Assembly: GCF_965638725.1 (NCBI RefSeq)
Contig: NC_134950.1
Location: forward strand, 33,046,932-33,110,931
Length of the DNA: 64,000 nt
From: Aptenodytes patagonicus
Lineage: Eukaryota; Chordata; Aves; Sphenisciformes; Spheniscidae
Reading direction: 5' to 3'
The first letter of the stretch is position 1; each line of letters opens with the position of its first letter. The notes beneath the pieces were generated by a model, which searched no databases, had not been told where the DNA came from, and worked only from the letters and a program-made list of their open reading frames with translations. A program made the position numbers and the translations under genes. Positions 37,101-51,100 of the stretch are shown piece after piece.

Positions 37101-40100
37101 GAGCTTCCTTTTCTGGAACCCATTTGATCAAAGCCAACCTGTTATGGTAGGAAGATGTTTTCCAGCAGCTATTTACTGCCACCCAAAAGAAAGGGGGCAT
37201 GGCATCACATTGTAAAGTTGAAGAAGGTGAATGTTTCCCTAAGTAAATTATCAACTATATGCATTCCTATGGTCTTTGTGGACATTTGAATAGAAAAAGG
37301 AACCTCCATTAATTTCCCCAGAAGAAAAGTTAAAGCTCAGATGCTATCAGAGCATGAGCGTAACACTGAAGTTATAAATGGCTGAAGCACAGGCATTTTA
37401 TTGTACATTGGAGAACCCCCTAATCCATGGGGAGTCCATAGCATATTCTGGTTTCTGCTGCTCACAGAGCTATGGGTTACATTTACATATATACTGTAGG
37501 CTGGATTTTAGGCTCCTCTGTCTTATGCCCTAGTTCCAAGTATTGGGGTGGGGGTGGAGAAAGTGTTCGGGGTTTTTCAGGGGATGGAGCTTCAAGGGTG
37601 ACCATCCTCTCTCCTCTGCTGGCAGATGAAGTCTGCTTTTCAAATGCGAGAGATATTTCATGGTTCATTTAGCTCCTGATCTGTTGATGGTTTTTGATGC
37701 TAGCTTTTCTTGTTCTCCCCTATACTTCTGACGTTGCCTATATCATGTCCTCGGTCTTTCTTCTGAGCTGGCCGCTGTGTATTATCTGTTGCTTTCTAGA
37801 CATGTTTGAAGTTTCAGTAATGCAGATATTCTCATAGTCATGAGAGTTTCTGATGGTGGTGGTGCAATAGCTGTAATTCTGGCTACTCCTTGTTCCATAC
37901 AAAAATATCAGCCCTGTTTGATCTTACAGCTATCCGTGGTCGTGCCACTCACGTTACAGTGGAATTAAGCCTGAAAATGTCTGGACTCAGTCTTCAGATT
38001 TCGGAGCTACCATCTACCTTACATAAAGACCTAGTGTAAACTGTGCAGCAGACTAAATGGATATCCTTCAGAGGAAATCCTTGCAATCCCTCGTGTGTTT
38101 AGAGATGATCACCATTATTAAGACTGACCACTGCATGGCACTATTGCACCAGCATCACTGCGGCACCAGCCCTGAGGCATGGGAAAGATTATCTAAAATT
38201 CTCCCATTACCTCCCTCGCAGTATCCCTTCTGCTGTGTGAACGGCTGCCTCCTTCCGCTGCTGAAATAGGCGCAGGATGGGGCATGTGCTGCAAGATGGA
38301 AGTAGGGCCTGCCTCTTCCCATGCAATCCTCTCTTCTCTCCACCAAAATCCTGCTGAGAGGGTTTGATCCGACATGATGAGATCTAACAGTTGGATGAGA
38401 AAGAAGGTGTTCATGCTGCTCTAAATGTAGGTTTTAAACCATGTCTCTCTCCCTCTGGGAGACGAGTGAGAAGTACTTTTCTCCATATGGTTTAAGTTGC
38501 TGGGAGTAAAGCTCTTTCCCCCACTAATCACAGAGCCCATCCCTCTGAAAGGACTGCTGAAAGGCAGACAGGCAGACGACTCTGCGTGTGTGCGTAGCAC
38601 GTTGCTGCACATCAGTGACATGTTTGGGGATTCTGGAGTGAAGGAACAGAGAGAAATTGCTATTTGGCTATAGAAGGGTTAGGATTTTGTTCCAGTCATT
38701 CAGAAAAACCACCTCCACGTGACAAGAAGTGTGATAACAAAGGGAAAAAAAGGCATTGTTTTCAAGTTCTGGATCAGTGATGGGTTTAAACCCTACACCC
38801 AAGCCTCCTGACTTTGGAAATGTCTGACTTGGTTTGAGCATAAATTTTGTGTGGCTTCAGTAGGACCACGTGAACTGTGACAGTTTTGAATTGTTCCTGT
38901 TTGATTACTCAGGCAGTCTCCTCGTGGCAGCCTTGACGTAACTGGTGGGTTAGCTAACAGGAAACCCAGCCCTACCCACCCTCGGAGGGGCAGCCCTGGG
39001 ACCTGCAGAGGCCACAGGTCAGAAGCGCCTTTCTTGGTGTGCTGCACAGCTCTGCCCTGCTGCTGAGCCGTCATATACCTCAGTGAGAGGAGGGAGCATC
39101 TGCGTGGTGCAATGCCGGAGCTCCAGGCTCCCTCCCGTCCTTTGGGAGGTTTCAGGCAGCCTACGGAAAATGCTCTGCATTGCAGTGCCAGCTGCTCAAA
39201 GCTCATGGCATGTAGTTGGGCATCTACAGTTAATCGAAGAGGGGGCCCAATTTTTCTAATCTAAAAGTCCTGAGCACTCCGTTTGTCGTGAATTAAAAAA
39301 TAAATAATAAAATGAACTCCAGACCCACAACTGTTAAAAGATCCAAGTGAACAGGAGCAGAGCATGGGCTGTGACATAGGTCTACAGCGCTCACACTGTC
39401 TTGCTCTTCACTCATTTCCCTGGTGCAGTCTTGGTACCTGTGGAGAAGCATTTCCCAGGCAATGCCCGGGTCTGTGCTGGGGTGGACATGTGCCAGGGAC
39501 CATCCCAACTGGCACTTTGGATGTGGACACCCTCGTCTGTGGGGGAAGAAAGTTTAGCCCCATGGAGGCAAGGCAGGCTGCCCTCCTTGGCCTCAGCATC
39601 AGAGCTCTGCCCTTGGCCTGTTCTCCGAGCAAGCGTAGCCAGCAAGACAAACGGGAAAAGGGCTTGATGCACGACCAGAGCTTGTGAAGTCAATGGACAG
39701 GGAAAACTCTAAGTGACTTGCCATTGGGAAATGAAACCAAAATCCAGGAGCCCTCAAACCAAGATCCTGGACCTTAAATTGAAATACAAGCTTGACTGAA
39801 TGACATATTTTACTGGGGCTTAAAGCAATATACAAACTTTGAAGCCTTGGGAACATTGAAACTCATGACATCCAGATTCAAAGTTTGCTATTTGGCTTCT
39901 CTACCAGGTTTACTTCTGGTAATTTTGCCAGAAAGACAAGGAATTTAGGCAAGGAAATCCAGCTGCCATAACAAGTTGGAGTACTCCTCTCATTCTGTGG
40001 TACAGAGCTCATTGCACACAGAGCTGAGCTTGCAGCCTTGCGCTTGGATCAGCTTCTGCTAGTTTTTGACTGCGGGCCAAGTCTTCCTGGGACATAACTT

Positions 40101-40793
40101 GGCTCTGAAATAAAATAGGCTGCATGGGTCAGAAACTGAGTGTTGCAGATCTGGAGCTTTTGGCCCATCTCTCCGAAAGAGCAAGTAAATAATGCCACTT
40201 TCATGACTTCAAATCAGAAAACTAATCCTAGAGGTAACTTTCGATCACCTGTCCAGTTTTAAATGTGGTCAGACCCAATTTTATATCTCAGCTCTGCAGC
40301 TCAGCAGTTTCCCTAGCAATTTTGTGGTTTTCAATAAATCCTGTAAATGAATTCCTTTTACCCTGAAAATCAGTGTGTTAACAGCCAGAATCTTGCTGCA
40401 GCTATTGATGTATGTGCCCAGAGCTACATTATTCACTTTTCTTTCCCCAAATTCCTTTTTTTCCCCAATATTGAGTCAGGATTAAGGGGTGCATGTGCAT
40501 GTGTGTGTAGCTAGTTATCTTTTTTAATCAACCCAGTGCTAGAGGTCACATTTATAGGCTCAGTTTATATGATAATCTTTAAAAACAACCAGCCTAAGCA
40601 CTGGAAAACGCATAGCAGGGGTTAGTCCTGTGTTAGCAGAGAAATAGGCTTGGTTTATTAACAGTTCTCATTTAAGTCTCATTTCCGTGCTTTTAGGACT
40701 ACATTAGGTTTTCACCTCACATGGGCACATGTCAGAAAAGTAATGGAGCAAGAGAAGAGACAAGCCCTTTTTCAGTTCACAGAACCCCAATTC

Positions 40794-40799
40794 TTTATT
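40794..40799 (-). terminator. STMN2: Distal STMN2 polyadenylation signal candidate
   Basis: TTTATT on +, AATAAA on -, about 1.25 kb past the STMN2 stop. It is the first clear canonical hexamer at the expected distance for the full-length mRNA. Cleavage would fall near 40775. Confidence 0.6.
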
Positions 40800-41919
40800 A
40801 ATCACAGCTTGCTCACAATGACATACAGGAAAATAGCACTAATGAAGAGTAGAATATGCAGGCAGCAACCTCCAGGGGGGTAGGGACAACTTCAAAACTG
40901 CAGCTATTTTGGGGACGATGTGTTAGGTTTGGTGATACTGTACTTGGCACAAGCACCCTGTCTAGTCATTCCTCCTGCTTCAGCCCTCTTAGTCCTAGAT
41001 GTCTGTCACTAGGTAGGGTTGGCTAACACTGAAGAGTAAAATTCATGACGAATGGAAGTCAGCAGTGTCAAAAAAAAAGGTAACAACTGGCTCATGGGTT
41101 CCAGATGAAATATTCGGTAGCCTCTTGTACTATTACACATGTAATGTGGTAGCATCAGATAAGTGTCATAGGTCATGGCATCTACAGATAAAGCCACTTG
41201 ATGCTTTTAGTTGCTCCATCAATAAATTTTCAGGTGGTGAATTAAGCTCACTTTACAATTAGCATTTGTATGGCTGTCTGGCATCATCAGAATTTGTCAC
41301 AGCTTGATGGTTACAATGTGCGTCTTAAATTTGCCTCAAACTGATCCCACTTGCTTTCATTCTGTTGCACAGCTGTATTTGTTGCCTCTCACTTCAAAAA
41401 GCAGAAGCAACAAGTACTGCACGTGGCGATTTAACCTCAATTATATAGCACACTACAGAGTCCTGTAGTCTAAGTTGCACTTGAAGAAACTACATTTTAA
41501 GAGGCTTTTGTCTTGGACAGCTGAACGTGAAGTCACAAAACCTGTGATCTAGTCACTGTTTTAACAAAGCTTATTGATGGCAAAGCAGTCTAGGTTATTA
41601 GGCAATGACTGGTCTCTAGCACCATAGAACTACTACTGACCTCGTGGTGGGTTGGAATGAAAGTCGCAGGGAATGGAATTAGACGTGAGGTGCTTCAAAT
41701 GAACAGACCCAGCAAATTCAACTGAGTGGAAATAGACAACATCAGAAGCCTGTTACAGGACATGTAAGATTATGAAATAACTTGCATAATGCAATACTTG
41801 TATTTTTTAACAAAAATGTAAGTATTTACAAAGTAAGATCCAAGTTTTTTAAACATCAAGCAAATCATTCTGCAAAGAGACCGCATTGGTTTTTTATTTT
41901 TGTTTCTTTTTTAAAGTTT

Positions 41920-41925
41920 TTTATT
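41920..41925 (-). terminator. STMN2: Proximal STMN2 polyadenylation signal candidate
   Basis: AATAAA on the - strand 127 nt after the stop codon; a second hexamer lies at 41893-41898. Both are in a T-rich (+) stretch where AATAAA can arise by chance, so use is uncertain. Confidence 0.35.
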
Positions 41926-42051
41926 GAGTTCTTGATTTTTTTTTTTAAACCATGTCATACATTTCCCATACTGATATCGCATGATCCATAATAATATAGG
42001 CAGGGGGAGTTTACTAATGGTGGGGATGGGTCACATCCACCATTGCTGTTT

Positions 42052-42111
42052 TCAGCCAGACAGTTCCACCTGGAGCTCCTTGTTTCTACGGACCTCTGCA
42101 GCATGCCTCTC
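42052..42111 (-). CDS. STMN2: STMN2 last coding exon (exon 5)
   Basis: Read on -, acceptor TTTTCCAG then GAG AGG; it encodes [19 protein letters not shown] and TGA (42054-42052). It is the C-terminal end of the tubulin-binding helix, and the sequence is the STMN2 signature, not STMN1, 3 or 4. It is too short to appear as an open frame of ordinary length. Confidence 0.96.
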   Translation of the reverse strand, partial: ERHAAEVRRNKELQVELSG

Positions 42112-45100
42112 CTGGAAAACATCAAGAAGGGAAAAATCAAAACTCTTTCTCATTCTGCCTGCCCAGGGAGGCTCCTGGTGACAACCCATTTAGGTTGTGC
42201 CTTTGATGCTTGTGCAAAACTTGTTTCACAGCACAACTGTCTTTAAAGGATGCAACTCAGGAGAGGTGTCCCACCAGACCAGCCTGAGGCATGTCCGATG
42301 CTTACATTCTACTTATGCTCTGGAGCTCGGTCTTTTATCTGATATGGCCTTATAATCCTCAGCACCTCACAGAGTTTCATTTTAAAGGCCCACATAGAGA
42401 GGTGCTGCTTGCAGCATAAAATGTGCCATGTGCTCACATTTGCCCTTCGAATTCCTAGATGTTAAACTAAATATAGGGAAGGATGAGTGGGCTTGAATTA
42501 ATTCCTTGCACACTGTATGCAGAAGAAGTGTTAGTTACTGTGTTATCTGTAGCATTTAGGAACCATAAATAAAGGTCCAAGAATTTAGTTCCGTCAAGAC
42601 GGGTCAATCTGAACATCTCAAACATCGCCTTAGACCAAACGATGAAGCTAGCTGTCGTCTCCATTCTTTCTCTGGCTGTGATGGAGAAGGGACACAGTTA
42701 CCAAAAGTCAATGCTAGGCTCTTCTCTCCACTTTCAGCCATGTTTTCTTCCCTTTCACAAAAGCAGTCATAACTAATTTAGACTTATTTGAGCCACTGTA
42801 TATTCAGATACTTCTGTGGAAATGGGCCTGTGGTCAGGAACAACAGCTGTCGAATTTAGGAATGTTCTACTTGGGGTGTTTATAAAACTATTATTTTTGG
42901 CAGCTTCTGGCTTTTAGGGTTTTTGGTTTATGCCTCTTTCCTTTCAACTGTCAAACTATCAGACTTTTATTTCTTGTGTCTGATCACTGAAAAAAACTCC
43001 AGACAACCAAATGACAAGCACAAGCTCACTACAGAAGCAAACATCCATCCCTAGCTGACTTCAGTTTAAGACGCTCCCTAGGTATTTCCATGCATTAGAG
43101 GGTCTTTTACAGTCAAAAATTCACTGAAGTAAACACTTATCTTTTTATTGTCTGAGTTGGACTATGGATCACAGGCCAAGATGGCTTATTGCATCAACTG
43201 ACTCTGTAAATCACAGTTTCTTATAAGATCCATAATTCTGGATGCTAGATTTTATATGGGTCTTGTTCCTTGCTCCTGTTAACTGCAGTATACAGAAGTT
43301 ATCTTTGATTGTAGGAACTTCTAGACACCAAAACCTCGGGGCGTCCACAGTTCTGTGTAACTTTTGAAGATTTGGACCCAGATATCTCACTTCTTCTTTT
43401 TCTGCATATTCAGGGTTTACTTTTGTGTTGGCAAACTGTGTAGTCATGCAATTTTTAATTACTGGTGTGTACAAATGTTCCCAAATGAATTATTGTCATT
43501 TTTGTTCAGAAGCCTTCTTTGGATTTCATGCATATATGCCATCATATTGCTGTGGAAACGGGGCTTAGCAGTCTGTTAACATTAACCTAGGACAGAGAGA
43601 CGCTTCAGCTGTCCTTCTGATTTCCTTTTGGGCCTCAAGGATGGCTAATTGACTTTTCCCTTTGTTTTCATAAGCTTTGGGATATGCGCCTGCAAACTAA
43701 TCTAATGCAAAAACATCAAGTAATCTGGGTACAGTTCTTAAGATCAAGAATGATCCTTTGGTTTCTGTTGTTTCTTTCCTGCTCCCCAAGACTTTTTTCT
43801 CCGACAAAGAAGCAGAGGTGCTTATGGAGAAGATCTCATTGAAAACCACTGAGAGCTATTTTCTTTGTTAGTCAATTCACTAACATATTAGAAAGTTCAT
43901 CATTGAGAGAAACAAGTGATCACTTATGCAGAACTAATTAATTTTTTCTTAACACTTCTAAATCTTTATTCACATGTTTCCCTCTCTTGTGTGGAAGGGT
44001 TGTTTTGGAGAAAGGCACACTTAGTCTGCATGGTGGGGTTTGTGATTTACCTGTTTCCTCTGACTGTACCAAAGATCTCCAAAAGAAAATGTACTCTCTT
44101 TAGTTGCAAGACTTATGGAAGAACAGGACACTTTTGATGTACAGGAAATATTTTTTCCCCATATTTTTTCATCTTTCTCCTCTGAGAAACCAAGAACTAC
44201 AGACACAAGACAACTGTTTGATCTGTTCAATGACTTTTCTTAAAAGTCGAAATCTAAACACAAGCGACCCTTCATTTGTTCACAGCACTTCTTAAAAGCT
44301 AGAAAATCAACCTTTCTCTGGAGACAGTCCAGCGAAGGGCCATGATGATTAAGGAACTGGAACATCTCCCAGTCTCTCCTATGAGGAAAGGCCGAGAGAA
44401 CTGGGACTGTTCAGCCTGGAGAAGGGAGGGCTTAAAGGGAGGATCTTATATAAATACCTGAAGGAGGGTGCAAAGAGGACAGAGCCAGGCTCTTCTCAGT
44501 GGTGCCCAGTGACAGGACCAGAGGCAATGGGCACACGCTGAAACACAGGAGGTTCCCTCTGAACATCAGGAAACACTTTTTCACTGTGAGGGTGACCGAG
44601 CACTGGCACAGGTTGCCCAGGGAGGTTGTGGAGTCTCCATCCCTGGAGATATTCAAAAGCCATCTGCACATGGTCCTGGACAGCCTGCTCTGGGTCACCC
44701 TGCTTGAGCAGGGGGGTTGGACCAGATGATCTCCAGAGGCCTGTTCCAACCTCAACCATTCTGTGATTGTGTGGTTATGGATGTTTACTCTTTTTCAAAA
44801 GTGAGTGGTGGTTTAGATACGCATCAGGGGCTCTGATTTAAAAATTGCTCAACTGTAGCAACTAAGATAGGAGCTACCCACAACATCTCTTCAAAATATT
44901 GATTAGATTTTCCTTTCTAGTCTAGGGTGAGGAGTGATAGTGTGGTTACCTTTTCTTGGAGACGTTCAATAAGAGCAGCTAAATTAGCTTCACGGTTTTC
45001 TTTGATCTGTTCCATTTTCAGTATCAGCTTTTCCTCTGCCATTTTGCTGAAGTTATTGTTCTCCTCCAAAGCCTTTTGAAGCACTTCTCGCTCATGTTCT

Positions 45101-48100
45101 CTCTTCTCTGCCAGATGTTTCAGCACCTGGGCCTCCTGGGACTGGAAACAGAGAGACATGCAGCTGAAATGAAATACTCATGTGGAGCAAAAAAAATCTC
45201 ATAGGGCAACAGTTCACTGAGTTTGGAAACTGCATAAAGTTTGTTGCTTAGTTGTTACATGCACAGTTTGGAAAGATCACTTCTCTGTGTAAACCAGATT
45301 AGCTTCAGTAACAGGGGCTTAGAGACACTGGCTAAATGTGAGGTATGCGTGTGAGGCAGCAGCAGAGAAGCATCCGAAGCACTTCTGTTAACAAGAAATG
45401 CTGTCATGGTTACTGCCCTGGGTTGTCTGGGTTACTGCAGTGGTTGCTCAACCTCTGTCAGCTGCAGTCTTTTAGCTATGAGCATTTTATTTGTAGAGAT
45501 ACGGGATTGGGGGCTGAAGGTATGAACAGTGTTAAAAAGGAAGTTGCCGACACAGGAGAGGTGCATTTTTCACCTAGGCTGGACTATCCTTTAATGTGCT
45601 TGAATAGTTAATAACAGGCTTTGAAGTTTACTGTTGTGAAGGACAGACAGAATCAATTCAGACAATGTTTTTTTCCCATGATATTTATGTTTGGCTTCAT
45701 CTCACTGATTAGGAAGGGAAAAAAGGGTTTTATTCTATAGAAAATAAAAAAAAAGCTATTTTTAGTTAAAAATTCAAATTTTGCAAGAAGATGAAAACTG
45801 CAAGTAGGAATTAAATGGATGCAGCCTATGCGCAATACTATGTTATTCTTCTTTGTAAACTCATTGCTCAGAATCATAAGCTTTGTTATTTATTTTAAAT
45901 CAAATTACTAACACGAAACCACTAATACTAGGAGAGAAGCCAAAGAAGTTGCAGCATTGGGTCCATCCTCCAGGCAAGTCTAATTGAAAAGGCAATATGT
46001 TACAGAGGGGTTATTTGGAAATGATAAACAACATTGTACGCTTCTGGATAAAATAAATTAGAGGGCGCATGAGAAGCAAACAGAAAACAGGGAATGAAAT
46101 ATGGCTCCAGGAAACTAAGTGTTTATTTCAGTGCAGATCACAATACACTGTTAGCATTGTTATCCATAAAAATAAATTAGTTTAAGGCCTAAATTAAAGG
46201 GCTTAACCAATAATTACAATTAGTGATAATGAATCCTATTAAATTATATCGTGTGGCTTTAAATGGAGTGAAAAAGGCTGCAATTCTTTTACATGAGTGA
46301 GATCCAAGTTGGAGGAGAAAACAAGTATTTTAACGAAGGTAAGATACACATAAAGCCAAATGCACTGATGAGGCAAATTAAGCAGATTCTAGAAAAGTCT
46401 GCAAAGGCCAGGCAGAACACCTTGCAGCAAGACACTGGAGTAAAACATATCTAGCTTTGAAAGGCTGTAATGGCTTGCTTGAGATCAGAGGAAAAAACTA
46501 CTTTCATCAGTCTTGGTTACTTAATGCATTTGCTTTCACCTCTGGCCTGGTTGCAGTTAAGGGTTCATTTCTCAAACTGTGATCCCTGGAGCACTTGCTG
46601 ATGGGAATGGTCTACTGAAATGGTTGGTACCTTACAAAGGCTCTTCCTTGCTCTTACCTCCATTACAGCTTATGCTGAACAGAGAGTAATAGAGCAAGCA
46701 TTTTTCAGATCTTTGACTCAGAGAAAATAACTGTTGTGCAGGCCAAAAGATGTTGCAAATGGGAACAAAAAGTCCCCAGACAGGCACAGCCAAGAGAAGA
46801 GGGAGTTTCACTGGTGGAGAATGGAAGGAGGATGAGCCAAAGGGAAAAAGAGCTGGGCAAAGAAGGAATTTTGTAGACTAATTGAAAAATCATAAAAGCC
46901 CCATAAGTTTAACAAAAACATCAATAATTTTAATAATCATATAATAAAAATAGGTTATTTTGAAGCAAAATACTTGATTCCAGATACTTAGCATTTAACA
47001 TTTCTTTAACTGTAGGCTATTTTAAAATGTAAAAAAGTTATTTTGAAAGATTTGGTGCAATGTAAAACTGAAATAATTGAACATCTTCATCTTGTTTTAC
47101 TATTTTTGGACCAATTTGAGTGGCTCAGTTTGACCAGTGCTTGTGAAGTTATTCTGCATTTTCTGTTTAATTTACTGTTCAATGGCAACCTTTCATCTAA
47201 TTTTGGAAAAGTTATTGTCATTAAATTTTGGTTGCTGATAGGAATTTTGTGAACCCTTTGCTTAAGTTATCTAAAAGTAACTTTGATAATCTAAGAATCT
47301 ATTTCCCTTCCTGTTGGGAGTTTGAATAGAAAAGATACTATGATACTAATTGTAATGGCCTTTCCCATGAAACGTTTAAGAAGTGACTTGTTAATTTGGA
47401 TGGCTAACGTTTCATGGCATTAAATACGTATATATACTGTGTTATAAAATCAAGCACTTTCAGATAACAGACATTTCCAAGGACATATCCAGGGCCCATG
47501 GAGATGCTGTAATAAAAAGTAAGATCTGGACTGTGCCTATAAGCAGCATTTTTGAAAAGAACATTGGCTTTCAACAGGAGGTAGCAAAATGCCTTTGAGA
47601 CTTTGGGGCACTTGCCCATTTTTCAGGATTTGTTTTCTTCTCTTCTGGAAGAGAACTGCCTTCTGGAACTACTTATTATCATAAATCCAGGAGAACAGTG
47701 AAAAATTAGAGTTCCATATAAAAGTACACACAGTTCTGGAGGCTACGCTGGCAGACATCGCATTCAAAAGTAATTTGTCCACTAATGCATGATAATGAAG
47801 AAAATCCTTATAGACTAATTCAGTATTTACTGAATGCAAATTGCACTGGCACCAGTAGGAGTCTGAATGAAAGCTAAACCAGGCCTCAGGAACTGACTGC
47901 ACACTCCAATGCGATTTTCCTTCATGATATACCTTAAATGGCATTCCTTTTCCTCACTCAAAATGTTCAAGGTACCCAGGACTGGTTCAAAATACAGGCA
48001 CCCTCCTCCCTGCCACAAAACATTCATGGGGCAGAGTCTCATTTAAACTGACGTCCCTCTTCCAATGCCATTGTACCCCAGCTGTGAGTCTGCCTGTTTC

Positions 48101-51100
48101 CCTGGTGTTCAGACCATTTTTGAAATCCCCTTAGGACAATTTTGGAAGGTGGTTGGTATGTTTTTGTACTGGATTGTCAAACAACTTTCTGTTTCCAACA
48201 CATTTGGCAAAAGAACTTGGCCACCCTGTCTGTTCGAAAGTCTACTACACATCCAGAAATGGCTAAATGAATGACCCAGATACCTAGTGGGCCTGGGATT
48301 AACAGACTCCCTTTGTTGTTTGTGTTGGCTTTTAACTGCTATGTTTGGACTCCCGTGGTCTTGACACAGGATTCCAACATACATAGGAAGTTTTTATTCC
48401 AAGTTTATCTTCAACATTGTATTGTTTGAAGTGCTGGAAAGGATATTTTGAAATCCGTGATAGTTGATATTCTAACACACTTGTAAATGGCTTATGGTAA
48501 GTGCTTCTTGTACAGCTATTGTAAGAAAATGAGTAAAAAAGGTTGGAAATGGGATGAAAGATAAAGAAGATTAATAAGGAGAGAAAATTATGGAATGGTG
48601 GAGAAAAGAAGAAACAATACTCAAGAGGGAATATTCAGAAGACTTCTTAAATATAACAAGGCTTAATCAATGAAGCTACAGCACATCTAATGCTAGGTGT
48701 GGAGGATAAAAATGTTGTAAAACATTCCTGGTACAGACACTTTTGCTCCTAGAAATGTACTACTGTGCTAAAAACTTCTATGTCATATTTCTAAAGGATC
48801 ATGTGCACCCCCAGTTTTCAGAGATTAGTGTTTCAAAAGGAAATCCACATCTCATATTTAGCTGGCCAGAGATAGATGCAGACAACTAAACATTCACTTT
48901 ATGAGCAAAATTGTTTATGGAAACTGGCTTTGGAGATAGATAGACATATTTTTTAATCATTACTCACAGGAAGAAAATTCTATTTATCTGAGTAACAGGT
49001 GCTTTATTTTCTCACATTTATCTATTTTTGATGTGTACATCCAAATATTGAAGTCATTTATGCAGAGATAAAATTAAAGGATTACTTTTAAGCAAGAAAT
49101 GGGCTCAGACAACTGCTTTTAAACTAGGAATTTCAGCTTGAATGCATTCACCCGACCATCTTAGTTACTAGGATGTATGAGGCACACTACCAGCCATGAG
49201 AACTCTGATTTCGTAACACATTCATTCACTGGCTGGATTTTTTAAAATTAAATTGTTCAGCAGAAGCTGCATTAACCTTGGTATTCTTCAGTGTATTGTG
49301 TATTTAAGAGATAGTATTAATGGAGCAGAATGTGAAGACAGGATTAAAGGCTCCTACTGCAACATAAATGCCAAGGTGAAGCCTAGGTATTAGTCAGAAA
49401 GAAATGGTGAGTTGAAGTAGTGATGTTTTCAGAGGAAGTAATTGAGGTTGGGATTTTTCCATGTAAAAGCAAGGGAATGGACTCAAGTTAGACCTCGCTC
49501 ATGGCACTGGCTTCCTCAAATCTCTGTATGATAACATGCTATTCCTCACTGGGAATACTATTATTTGTATTACATTAGCACCTGTTCTGGCTGTTGTGAG
49601 GACTCACTGTCCCAGGCAGTGTGCAAATATACAGGGAGAGGCAGTTCCTCTCCCAGAGTGATGACAGTCTAAAGAGACATGAAGAAGAGGGGGATGATCC
49701 TGCTCCATGGAGTCACAGAGCAGAGGAGTGAAACGGCCATGTGGCAGGAGAGCCAGAGACATCTGAACTATAACCGTAGGTGAAGTCCTGCTTCTACTGA
49801 AACTAGATGGTGCAAAATTTTGCTTGAATTTAGATGAGAATCCTTTTTTTTTGTCCAGTCTGCCAAGGGACCTTTGGGTCAGGGCTAGTAAAAACATGAA
49901 GTAGAGTAAAAAAAAAATAAAGAGCCCATCCACAATGTGATTCCAGAAAACTCACTGTCTCTTCCTCAGCTGGCACAAAATTGCTGCTCTCAGGGTTGTG
50001 ACCCATGGGGGTGAACAAGGCATGTTGGAGGGATGCAAGCGGTATCACCTGAGCCCTCTACCTGATGTTCCCCTACCTGCTCATGAGGCATTTCTTGATC
50101 TGCTGCAGTCTGAAGCCTGGCATTTTAAAGTTAATGAAGATCAATGTCAGTTTGTCTTATGATTGCTGCAAAACGGCAAAGCCCACGGTAGACTGTGGAA
50201 AGAAGCTTTGCCAGCATTGCGATATATGCTGTCTCTGCTCACGACTCCACATGCTCCAAGACAGACCCTGGTGCCTAACACCAAACCTTCTCCCAGCTGG
50301 TAGCAAACACCTTCCCATGGGCACATATCCCATAGGCTTACGCTTTTTGGATGAGGAACTGTGGAGTGGCTTGCAGTTTTGGTTATCTTCTGTAAACATT
50401 AGGGGTGAAGCACCATGTATGGAAACACTATGGTGTAAATCAAAACGGGGCAGAAACACATGGTTCCAGTGCTGATTCCACACATATTGCTAGGACCTTT
50501 ACACAGAAAAGCATTTCATGCTGTATTCCCTCTCCGCACAAGCACAGCCAAGGGCCAACAGTAACAGAAAGGGAGATGAGTAGATGGGCAAGACAGGAGG
50601 CAAATGCCTTGGGCAGTGCCCGTCCTCCCTCCCAGCCTGCTCGCTTACAAATTACAGGAAACCAAGGAGGGGAATAGGAATGAGTTGGAAGAACAAAGAA
50701 AGCTCCACTTTTGCCAGGGAAGGTGCTGATCCCTTCTCTGCCTCTCCTCTTGCCTGGAGCGGCAGTTTTGTAGGTCCCGCACAATTTCTAGGAGGGGGCA
50801 TTTGTCCCCCAGCTCCGCCATCTTCCCCGCCTTGGGGAAGCCTTTTCCCCCAACAGCCTGCTGTACTGTGCGGTAACGCATGGGTGGCTTTTTCAATGCC
50901 AAAGGAGAGACGGATCAAGAGTATTAGGAAGTGCCTCTGGGCAGGCTGTGGGGCTGGCTCAAAGGGGCGGCGAGTTGGGTGCTGAAGCCCGATGCAGAGT
51001 GCGGCCACAATGCTGGCAGAGATGCCCTGGGCTGCCTGCCTGCTGCAGGGAGCACAGCAAGCCTTGCCCAGTCTAGGCTGCACCGGGGGCTTATTTTGCA

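Larger units (their letters stand above)
17290..40770. other. Intergenic region between the convergent HEY1 and STMN2 3' ends, no gene recognised
   Basis: About 23.5 kb of single-copy-looking DNA with simple repeats. GC-richer pockets near 34200-35150, 35640-36060 and 38930-39200 hold overlapping frames of 90-155 codons on both strands, without a domain I recognise. I saw no LINE reverse-transcriptase, LTR or retroviral motifs here. Conserved enhancers are likely in a region flanked by two developmental or neuronal genes, but this needs alignment to show. Confidence 0.6.
40775..42051 (-). other. STMN2: STMN2 3' untranslated region
   Basis: Noncoding sequence after the STMN2 stop codon on the - strand, about 1.26 kb down to the distal polyadenylation signal at 40794-40799. 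It contains A/T-rich runs (41885-41950) and no plausible continuing frame. The extent is inferred from the signal position and the roughly 1-1.5 kb tail known for STMN2 mRNAs. Confidence 0.7.
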
